Below are positions 27,322-34,834 of a stretch of 64,000 nt of DNA, in pieces. The stretch spans positions 98,811 to 162,810 of the forward strand of contig DCFQ01000021.1 of the NCBI GenBank assembly GCA_002319915.1, in the 5' to 3' direction. The position numbers and the translations under genes are program-made. The stretch comes from Bacteroidales bacterium UBA1800 (lineage in GTDB: Bacteria; Bacteroidota; Bacteroidia; Bacteroidales; VadinHA17). How positions within the stretch are numbered: the first letter of the stretch is position 1; every line of letters begins with the position of its first letter. Under the pieces are notes generated by a model. It was not told where the DNA came from. It did not search any database and saw only the letters and a list, made by a program, of their open reading frames with translations.

Positions 27322-27981
27322 CTACTGCACAATTATCGTTCCGGTCATATAAGTATGAATGGCACAGTGATATGTATAAGTGCCGGCTGTCGTAAACTTG
27401 AAGCTGAATGTTGCATTTGTTGCCAGGTCAGTGCTGTTAAACAGCCCTGTATCGCTGGTTACCGTATGCATTGAAGCATCCTTGTTGGTCCATGTAACGG
27501 TGGTGTTTACAGGGACGGTCAAAGAGGCCGGGCTGAAAGCGAAGTTCTGAATGTTTACATCATGCAAAGTCTGGCCGGCCTGGAGGGTCGTAAAGATTTT
27601 TTCGCTCCCATAGGCGGTGCCGACATCGTTAATTGCGTAAGCCTTCAGATAATAGGTCGTATTAGGAAGCAAATTCGTAAGGCTGCTGGTAAACGTACCG
27701 GTGCCTGACCCGTCGGCTGTTTTGTTGTCAACGATAGTTGCCCCCGGAGAGGTTTTCCAGCAGACCCCCCGCGAACTGACGGTAGTTCCTCCGTCGGCGG
27801 TCACCTCTCCGCCGGATATGGCAGTGGAGTCCGTTATATCAGTGATGTTCGCCGTTGTAACTGCCGGAATTGACGTTGATGTACCACTGCTCTTGCTGCA
27901 TGAGTCAAGACTGACTATTACTGCCAATGACAGGATGATGCCCGGAACAGATTTTATAACTGTGGAAAATAGATTTTTCAT
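27322..27981 (-). CDS. Lipoprotein with Ig-like repeat and C-terminal cupredoxin (type 1 copper) domain
   Basis: Protein of 219 aa from the ATG at 27981 (the open frame extends to 28044). The lipoprotein cysteine is Cys28 (SLDSC). Residues 40-133 are one Ig-like repeat of the RGVCWKTSP type. Residues 138-219 are an amicyanin/plastocyanin-like domain with His172, Cys206, His209 and Met212 (YHCAIHTYM), a complete type 1 copper site. It probably carries electrons at the outer face of the cell or in the periplasm. No cognate reductase is adjacent. It converges on the tricorn-like gene with a 10-nt gap. Confidence 0.87.
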   Translation of the reverse strand: MKNLFSTVIKSVPGIILSLAVIVSLDSCSKSSGTSTSIPAVTTANITDITDSTAISGGEVTADGGTTVSSRGVCWKTSPGATIVDNKTADGSGTGTFTSSLTNLLPNTTYYLKAYAINDVGTAYGSEKIFTTLQAGQTLHDVNIQNFAFSPASLTVPVNTTVTWTNKDASMHTVTSDTGLFNSTDLATNATFSFKFTTAGTYTYHCAIHTYMTGTIIVQ

Positions 27982-28088
27982 GACTTCCTGAATTTTGATT
28001 ATTAAACATTGGACAGAATCATTTGTTCTTCTGCCCCCGGTCAAAATGCAGGAAATTCTAAAAACTTATACGGCAGGTAATTTTAGTG

Positions 28089-28607
28089 CTATATAAACTC
28101 TGCAATATCTTCGAGGGGATTCCGGGTCTTCTTACCTGTTTTCTTATAGCCCGGCTTCTGGTAACCCAGGGGTGTTATGCCGTAAATGACCTGGCCCTCA
28201 CCTGCACCCACAGCTGCCCTTAGCACAGCGGGATCATAAGCCTCGATCCAGCAGGCTCCCACACCCTCATTTTCTGCGGCCAGGATAATATGGGTCATTG
28301 CTATCGCAAGGTCTGTCTCGACAGAATTATACCCGTCGTAACTTCTTTTCCAGGCCTGCTCCCTGTTGCCCAGGATGATCAGCACATGCGGAGCTTCCCT
28401 GAACCATTCCCGCTGATATGCTTCACGGACTTTTTTCAGCATACCTTCCGAAGAAACGACCAGGAATTTCCAGGGCTGGATGTTGCATGCCGAAGGTGCC
28501 ATCCTCCCGGCATCGAGGATCTTCTCGAGAACTTCCCTTGGGACAGGTTTTCCGGGATCATAGTTGCGGACGCTTTCGCGCGTGCGGATAAGATCGTTGA
28601 ATTCCAT
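28089..28607 (-). CDS. Nitroreductase family protein
   Basis: FMN-dependent oxidoreductase fold of 172 aa with the typical opening RTRESVRNYDP, the FMN-contacting SACNIQPWKF and a late GITPLGYQKP segment. Members reduce nitroaromatics, quinones or similar substrates with NAD(P)H; the natural substrate is unknown. It is cytosolic and divergent from the DUF5107 gene, sharing a short promoter region of about 80 nt. Confidence 0.92.
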   Translation of the reverse strand: MEFNDLIRTRESVRNYDPGKPVPREVLEKILDAGRMAPSACNIQPWKFLVVSSEGMLKKVREAYQREWFREAPHVLIILGNREQAWKRSYDGYNSVETDLAIAMTHIILAAENEGVGACWIEAYDPAVLRAAVGAGEGQVIYGITPLGYQKPGYKKTGKKTRNPLEDIAEFI

Positions 28608-28643
28608 TTCAATGGCAATTTGGTGCGTAAGGTAATAAAGGAT

Positions 28644-28675
28644 TTTGAACTTTGATCCTTCTTTTTGTACCTTTC
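28644..28675 (+). promoter_or_regulatory. Candidate promoter of the DUF5107 gene
   Basis: TTTG at 28644-28647 and TACCTTTC at 28668-28675 are spaced 20 nt apart. The -7 element deviates only in its last base. The resulting leader would be very short (about 7 nt). Confidence 0.3.
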
Positions 28676-28688
28676 AGAAAAACGCCAC

Positions 28689-31600
28689 ATGAAAAAAACC
28701 TTCCTGATCTCCGGCTTTATGATCCTGATTATGACTGCTTACGGACAGCAGGCTACGGTGAAGGAGGAATACACTGATTTTGCAGTCTATCCTTTTTCAG
28801 AACCGAACCCGGTTGCCAGGCCGGGGAACATTTATCCATATTTCAGATTTGACGGATATACTTCGGTTCCGGTGCCCCAAAAGGTAAAAATGGTGGTCCT
28901 GGAGAACCGCTGGATCAAGGTATGGATAGCCCCGGGGATCGGCGGGAAAGTATGGGGGGCCCTGAACAAGGCCGACAACAGGTATTTTATCTATTTCAAC
29001 AATGTCGTAAAGTTTCGTGACATTGCAATGCGTGGGGCATGGACGTCGGGCGGGATCGAATTCAATTTCGGCACCATCGGCCACGCCCCCACCACAGCAA
29101 CTCCCGTCGATTATGCTGTCAGGAATAATCCTGATGGAAGCGCGTCGTGCTTCCTGGGGGCTATCGATCTGCCTTCCGGAACGGAGTGGAGAGTGGAGGT
29201 CAGGCTGCCGAAGGATAAAGCCTTTTTCGAGGTAAATTCATCCTGGAACAATCCCGGGGATCTCAAAACTTCCCTGTACCACTGGCAGACGGCAGCAGCA
29301 AATGCCTCCCCCGACCTTCAGTTCTATTTTCCCGGAAAGGCATATATCGATCACAGCGGTAATGCATTTCCCTGGCCGGTGCTTGAGGATGGCCGCGACA
29401 TATCATTGTACCGCAACAATAATTACAATTCCTCACACAGCTACCATGTGCTGGGGGAGTATACCGACTGGTTTGCAGGATATTACCATGGTTCCGGATA
29501 CGGTTTCGGCCACTGGACACGCTACCCTTACAAGCCCGGGAAGAAGATCTGGATATGGGACCTCTCAAGGGCCGGCGCTATATGGGCGGATCTTCTCACC
29601 GACAAGGACAAGGGCAATAGGCAATATATCGAGATGCAGACCGGATTGCTATTCAACCAGGAAGGGGAAGAAAGCACAATGAGCCCATTCAAGCACCAGT
29701 TCTTTGAACCCGGGGCTACGGAGAATTTCAGCGAACTCTGGTTCCCCCTGCATAGGCTCTCAGGAGTTTCTGCCATTTCCCGCGAAGGTGTGCTGGATGT
29801 TTCAACCGGCAGCAAAGGACTCGATATAAGGTTCCAGTCGCTGGGGTATCTTGCCGACAGGCTCATGGTTACAGACAGCGCCGGCGCACTTGTCAACGAG
29901 TTCAACCTGGCACTCGAACCGGAACAGATTTTTGAAGGGACCTTACCCGGTGCTGCCGGAGACCTGACCTTTAAGCTGGCCGGTGGCGAGCTTTACTTCA
30001 GGACGGGAGGCAGGAACCCTGCAATTCTCGATCGCCCCCTCACATCCGGCGGCAGCTTTGACTGGGGTTCGGTTTATGGTCTTTATACCATGGGCATCGA
30101 GAAATCCCGGCAACGACTATACCCTGCCGCTGAAGGGTTTTTCAGGCAGTGCCTTCAGAAAGATTCATCGTTTCTCCCTGCCTTCACCGCGTTAGCCGAT
30201 CTGAAGATCAGGCAGCTCCGGTATGATGAAGCCATTAAGGATCTCCTCAGGGTTATAGCATTCAACACTTATGATCCGGAAGCCAACTGGCTGTATGCTT
30301 CACTCCTGGAGAAACAGGGCAAGTATGACAAGGCACGCGATGCATTCGGGATTACGCTGAGATCCCCGATGTACCGGGCTGCGGCGCTTAACCGGCTTGC
30401 AATGATTGCGCTCAGGGAAAAACGATATGAGGAAGCATGGGAATATATCTCGGACGCGGGGCAGCGTGACGCCACCGACAGGAATATCTGTCGTACGGCA
30501 GCGGTCACGGCCCGCCTGAGGGGTGACCAGGGCACCTGGGACCTTATGCTGCGCAGGATGTCAAATCTGGACCCTTTGTGCCATTTTGCCGACTTCGAAC
30601 GCTTCTTCGTTGTCCGTGATTCCGCGGCTGAAGAAAGGTTCACAAGCCGGATCACCAATGAATTTGCTTCAGAGACCTATATCGAGATCGCCCTCTGGTA
30701 TCTGGGGGCAGGCCTTGACAAGGAAGCGAGATCAGTGATGAGATTGTGTCCGCAAAATGTCCTGGCCGATTATCTTTCAGCTTACCTTGCAGACAAGGAA
30801 CATGATCAGGGAAATTGTGACAACTACCTGTCCGGGGCGCTTGGGGCCGACGACAGCTTTGTATTCCCGTTCAGGACGGAATATGAAGGGATCCTGAAAT
30901 GGGCAAGAGAAAAACAACCATCCTGGAAGACAAATTATTACCTGGGTCTTCTTTATGAGAGCAGGCAGAGGGAAAAAGAAGCAGGCCTCCTGTTCGATGA
31001 ATGCGCCGATCTTCCTCAGAGCTGGAGCTTTTATCTTGCGAGGGGGAATTTCAGGGTAATGACGGGTTCAGACGGACTTCCGGATTACCTCACCGCGCTG
31101 AAGCTCGGTCCGGGTTCATGGCGGACCTATCACACTCTCTCGAATTATTATATGTCGAAGGACTTGTATGACAAGGCCCTGGAAACCAGTGAGAAGGCAG
31201 TATCGTTGTTCAGCAGCTCATCAATTATCAAATATGACCAGGCCGTGACGCTGCTCCGCAACGGCAGATACGAAGAATGTGTGGAACTTCTGCGGAACAC
31301 CGAAATACTCCCGCATGAGGGCGAAGGCGATGGAAGAAGTGTCTGGAAGTTTGCCAACCTGCTGAATGCCATTGAATACATAAAGCAAGGGAATCCCGGC
31401 AAAGCAAGGGAATTTGCAGGGAATGCGTATAAATGGCCCGAAAATCTTGGGGTCGGACGGCCTTTTAAGACAGATGAAAGGGAAGAGGATTACATCTTCG
31501 CCATGATTTCGGAAAAGCTGGGCAGGAAAAAGGAGGCCGTTCAATACCTGAAGAAGGTAGCTGATTTCAATGGAGGCAAACCCGAAGGGAACGGATCGAT

Positions 31601-31850
31601 AAATTACCTGACATTCATGGCCTTAAGATACCTTGGCCGGGATGACCTGGCTGCTGAATATCTTAAGGGCTGGCTGAGCGGGTGCCCGTCCGCGAAAATT
31701 GTGTCGTGGGCAACCTTCATGTCTGAAAACAATCCTTCAAGGGCGGCAGAAGTACTTAAGCCGAATCCCCCGGATAAAAACGGACCCTGGATCGCTGAGG
31801 GATCGGATGAGGATTTCAGGATAATAAGCGGGATATCCGGGATAGACTAG
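28689..31850 (+). CDS. Secreted DUF5107 domain protein with TPR repeats
   Basis: Protein of 1053 aa from the ATG at 28689, where a signal peptide (FLISGFMILIMTAYGQQ) begins. The N-terminal half matches DUF5107, a galactose-mutarotase-like fold: ENRWIKVWIAPGIGGKVWGA, then RGAWTSGGIEFNFG. The C-terminal half is a long series of tetratricopeptide repeats (YDEAIKDLLRVIAFN, YDKARDAF, YDKALETSEKAV). It is probably periplasmic and carbohydrate-related, but no activity is established to my knowledge. Its stop codon overlaps the convergent ferredoxin-like gene's stop within the tetramer CTAG (31847-31850). Confidence 0.85.
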   Translation: MKKTFLISGFMILIMTAYGQQATVKEEYTDFAVYPFSEPNPVARPGNIYPYFRFDGYTSVPVPQKVKMVVLENRWIKVWIAPGIGGKVWGALNKADNRYFIYFNNVVKFRDIAMRGAWTSGGIEFNFGTIGHAPTTATPVDYAVRNNPDGSASCFLGAIDLPSGTEWRVEVRLPKDKAFFEVNSSWNNPGDLKTSLYHWQTAAANASPDLQFYFPGKAYIDHSGNAFPWPVLEDGRDISLYRNNNYNSSHSYHVLGEYTDWFAGYYHGSGYGFGHWTRYPYKPGKKIWIWDLSRAGAIWADLLTDKDKGNRQYIEMQTGLLFNQEGEESTMSPFKHQFFEPGATENFSELWFPLHRLSGVSAISREGVLDVSTGSKGLDIRFQSLGYLADRLMVTDSAGALVNEFNLALEPEQIFEGTLPGAAGDLTFKLAGGELYFRTGGRNPAILDRPLTSGGSFDWGSVYGLYTMGIEKSRQRLYPAAEGFFRQCLQKDSSFLPAFTALADLKIRQLRYDEAIKDLLRVIAFNTYDPEANWLYASLLEKQGKYDKARDAFGITLRSPMYRAAALNRLAMIALREKRYEEAWEYISDAGQRDATDRNICRTAAVTARLRGDQGTWDLMLRRMSNLDPLCHFADFERFFVVRDSAAEERFTSRITNEFASETYIEIALWYLGAGLDKEARSVMRLCPQNVLADYLSAYLADKEHDQGNCDNYLSGALGADDSFVFPFRTEYEGILKWAREKQPSWKTNYYLGLLYESRQREKEAGLLFDECADLPQSWSFYLARGNFRVMTGSDGLPDYLTALKLGPGSWRTYHTLSNYYMSKDLYDKALETSEKAVSLFSSSSIIKYDQAVTLLRNGRYEECVELLRNTEILPHEGEGDGRSVWKFANLLNAIEYIKQGNPGKAREFAGNAYKWPENLGVGRPFKTDEREEDYIFAMISEKLGRKKEAVQYLKKVADFNGGKPEGNGSINYLTFMALRYLGRDDLAAEYLKGWLSGCPSAKIVSWATFMSENNPSRAAEVLKPNPPDKNGPWIAEGSDEDFRIISGISGID

Positions 31851-33022
31851 GCCATTCCGCGGTTTACCAGGCGCTGGTGTTCCCAGGCGGCAAAATTCTC
31901 CGGCGGGTTCACGATTTCTTCTGAAGGCTTGGGCTCGAGGCGGGCTACATGTGAAGGGCAGCCGCTGGCACACAATCCGCAGCCGATGCATTTTGCCCTG
32001 TCGACCACGGATATATCAACCGGGGCAGTGATTGCTTTCATGTGGCACCGTGTGACACAGGTTCCGCATCCGACGCATTTATCCGGGTCGATCACCGAAT
32101 AATAATTGGAGGCGGCTACTGAATGCTCTATCCCGAATTGAGTGATCCCCCTGAGTATTCCGCAGCAGCAGCCGCAGCAGTTGCAGACATAATAGACACC
32201 ATTGGCGACGTTGCTTACCGAGTGGACAAGGCCGATCTTTTCAGTCTCATCGAGTACGGCAAGAGCCTCCTCCTTTGTAACATAAGGTAATGCCGGTGCC
32301 TCTGCCGTTTCGGGGCCCTTGTAAAATATCAGTTCGACATGGAGCGGAAAATTGCATTTCCTCGTTCCTTCAAGGTCCTGCTGCTTCCTGCAGATGCAAT
32401 CCCTCACCCTGAATGTATTGCATGACATTAAAAGCTCCCGCAGCTTATCGTAAGGCAGGATCCATTCTGTCTTGATCACGCTCTGGGCAGGAACGACACG
32501 GTGAATCGCCGGCCTGGGCTTCATTATATCAATGCCCCCCTGTTCAAGATATTCTTCAAACAAATGGGCCAGCTCATGATCCATCCTTTCGAGCTGTGCC
32601 TCATAGATACCTACAACGAATGGCGCGAGCCTGAATAATCCGATATTTGAATCACCCCATACAAATCCACGATCCATCATTGCCTTGAGGCGGTTAAAAG
32701 TCTCCTGCCCCGATAGACCGGCACGCTCAGATATCACGGAAGCCGGTTCTGGGTTTCCGGTAAGCTGGCCTGCCAGAAAGGCTTCTTCTGGCAGGAAGAT
32801 CTTTTTCAGAAGAGTGATCTCAATGTTTGAACTGGTCCTTGGAAACGAGTTCGGAAGCTTGTTGAGCGAATCAGCCAGCCTCTCATACCAGCCGTTTACT
32901 GCTTCCTGATCCCTCGGGAAAAGCTTGCCGGCCGGAATAGCAGCAGTAATGCCGGCAAGAGCCGTTGTTTTGAGAAAATCACGTCGCTTGAGATGGGATT
33001 TCCCGTGTTCTTTTTTTAGCAT
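31847..33022 (-). CDS. Tat-type 4Fe-4S dicluster protein with helical N-terminal domain and CNCCGCCC motif
   Basis: Protein of 391 aa. The N-terminus has a twin-arginine signal (KRRDFLKTTALAG). Residues 90-120 look like a winged-helix segment (VISERAGLSGQETFNRLKAMMDRGF). Then come RDCICRK and CNCCGCCCG, eight cysteines in two clusters. The C-terminus has two classical ferredoxin motifs (CVGCGTCVTRC and CIGCGLCASGCP) for two 4Fe-4S clusters. Similar proteins without export signals occur in anaerobes as electron carriers. A likely role is periplasmic electron transfer. No partner oxidoreductase is adjacent. Confidence 0.85.
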   Translation of the reverse strand: MLKKEHGKSHLKRRDFLKTTALAGITAAIPAGKLFPRDQEAVNGWYERLADSLNKLPNSFPRTSSNIEITLLKKIFLPEEAFLAGQLTGNPEPASVISERAGLSGQETFNRLKAMMDRGFVWGDSNIGLFRLAPFVVGIYEAQLERMDHELAHLFEEYLEQGGIDIMKPRPAIHRVVPAQSVIKTEWILPYDKLRELLMSCNTFRVRDCICRKQQDLEGTRKCNFPLHVELIFYKGPETAEAPALPYVTKEEALAVLDETEKIGLVHSVSNVANGVYYVCNCCGCCCGILRGITQFGIEHSVAASNYYSVIDPDKCVGCGTCVTRCHMKAITAPVDISVVDRAKCIGCGLCASGCPSHVARLEPKPSEEIVNPPENFAAWEHQRLVNRGMA

Positions 33023-33122
33023 TTGAATGTTTTTTAAGGTTCAGGTACTATTGAAAAGTATCAATACCAGTATCTTTCAGCAATAACAAAGTTATTTCAC
33101 CAATTAGCCGTTGTCAAATTTA

Positions 33123-33156
33123 TTTTAGATATACCTGAAAAATTTATTTATTTTTG
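33123..33156 (+). promoter_or_regulatory. Promoter of the cellobiose operon
   Basis: A perfect -7 element TATTTTTG at 33149-33156 is preceded by T-rich TTTT/TTTA at 33123-33127 (spacing 21-22 nt, slightly long). The leader to the GTG start is about 43 nt. An imperfect inverted repeat near 33046-33071 (GGTACTATTGA and TATCAATACC) could be an operator, but this is weak. Confidence 0.45.
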
Positions 33157-33205
33157 AATAGGACCCAAACCTTCATAACCTGATTAACTTAAAAACCCTG
33201 TCAAC

Positions 33206-34813
33206 GTGGAAAAACTCGCCCTGAAAGAAAAAGTCGGCTATGCTCTTGGAGACGGAGCAGCAAATATCGCCTGGAGAGGTGTCGCGACCTTTCTTTTTAT
33301 TTTTTACACCGATGTATTCGGGATCAGTCCTGCCGCAGTCGGAATCCTAATGCTTATCGCCCGGTTCAGCGACGGGATAGTGGATGTGATCATGGGAGTG
33401 ATATGTGACAGGACCAATTCGAAATACGGGAAATTCAGGCCATGGATACTCTGGACCTCGATACCCCTCGGCATAACGTTATCCCTGCTGTTCACCTCGC
33501 CTAACCTTGGCCCGACAGGAAAGATCATCTACGCATATGCCACTTACCTGACATTCTTCATTATCTACACGGCAAACAATATCCCTTACGGGGCCCTGAT
33601 GGCTGTGATGACCGGCGACGACAGGGAAAGGACAAGCCTTGGATCATACAGGATGGTCGGGGCATTCACGGGCGGAATGGTTGTGCAGGGAGCTCTCCTT
33701 TTCCTGGTTGCACATTTCGGGAACATTAACCCGACAGTAAACCTGGAGAAGCTTGATCAGAAGAAATATGAAGTTACCGTATCGGCAGGGAAGGATGTAA
33801 AAAATGTAAATATCAAGACAAAGGACGGAATTGCCATGTTCGCCTGGGCTGGCGCCGAAACCGCCGATACTCTGAATGTCCCGACCCGCAGCAAAAGCTT
33901 TTCCATGGAAGCCCGAAAAAATTATTCATTCCTAGTGACAGGCGAGGAGAACCTCGAACCGGGGAAGATCAGGATCATTGACCAGAAAAAAGGGTACAGC
34001 AATTCAATCTATATCTTATCGTTCTTTCTTGCTTTCTTCCTGATGCTCACCTTTGCGGCGACAAAGGAACGTGTGCAGCCTCCAAAAGAGCAGGAGACGA
34101 GCCTGGGGAGGGACTTGAAAGATCTGGTCAGGAACAAGCCGTGGATAATCCTCCTCGTGATCGGGCTCCTGTTCAACGTCTACAATTCAATTAAACAGGG
34201 TATAGTTGTCATCTACTTCAGCCATTACATTCACAATCAGCTTCTCGCCGCATCCTATATGATCTGCCTCATGCTCGCGTCAATCGCCGGGGCGATGATA
34301 ACATCCCCGCTCGGAAAAAGGTTCGGAAAGCGGAACCTGTTCATTTATGCCCTCATTTTCTCAGGCCTGATAAATGCGACCATCGTATTTTGCGGACCTT
34401 CGGCAATTGGTCCAATATTTACTATCGGGATTCTGTCAGAGCTCGGCGCCGCAATTTTCCCTACCCTGTTCTTCGCAATGCTCGGGGATGCTGCCGATTA
34501 TTCCGAGTTCAAAAACCAGAGAAGGGCAACGGGACTAGTTTATTCAGCAGGTTCGTTCGCCACAAAGTTCGGGGGCGGCATTGCGGGTGCAATTATTGGC
34601 TTCGTTCTTGCCTCATTCAACTATAATGGCCAGGATGAAGTTGCTATCCAGGGCGCGGTCCCGGGCATTGTGATGCTGATGAGCTGGATACCGGCCCTCA
34701 TTGCAATTGTCACGGCAGCCGTCATGTCGCTTTACCCCCTGAACCAGAAAAAAATGGATGAAATAACTATCGAACTGAACAACAGAAGGGCAAAGGCACA
34801 GATCAGCCAGTAA
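33206..34813 (+). CDS. GPH-family sugar:cation symporter with a periplasmic insert (probable cellobiose importer)
   Basis: Inner-membrane transporter of 535 aa, major facilitator type (melibiose carrier/GPH family). The first segments have YALGDGAANIAWRG, FSDGIVDVIMG and DRTNSKYGKFRPW, which are diagnostic. Between the fifth and sixth membrane helices there is an extra stretch of about 95 residues (roughly 172-268), predicted beta-rich (KYEVTVSAGKDVKNVNIKTK) and on the periplasmic side. The start is GTG at 33206. The stop lies 21 nt before cellobiose phosphorylase, so the cargo is inferred to be cellobiose or cellodextrin. Confidence 0.88.
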   Translation: MEKLALKEKVGYALGDGAANIAWRGVATFLFIFYTDVFGISPAAVGILMLIARFSDGIVDVIMGVICDRTNSKYGKFRPWILWTSIPLGITLSLLFTSPNLGPTGKIIYAYATYLTFFIIYTANNIPYGALMAVMTGDDRERTSLGSYRMVGAFTGGMVVQGALLFLVAHFGNINPTVNLEKLDQKKYEVTVSAGKDVKNVNIKTKDGIAMFAWAGAETADTLNVPTRSKSFSMEARKNYSFLVTGEENLEPGKIRIIDQKKGYSNSIYILSFFLAFFLMLTFAATKERVQPPKEQETSLGRDLKDLVRNKPWIILLVIGLLFNVYNSIKQGIVVIYFSHYIHNQLLAASYMICLMLASIAGAMITSPLGKRFGKRNLFIYALIFSGLINATIVFCGPSAIGPIFTIGILSELGAAIFPTLFFAMLGDAADYSEFKNQRRATGLVYSAGSFATKFGGGIAGAIIGFVLASFNYNGQDEVAIQGAVPGIVMLMSWIPALIAIVTAAVMSLYPLNQKKMDEITIELNNRRAKAQISQ

Positions 34814-34834
34814 CCTTAAAATAATCCCATAATT

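Noticed and set aside
33046..33071. Operator for the cellobiose operon
   Set aside because: The inverted repeat is imperfect and could be chance; mentioned only as a weak possibility.
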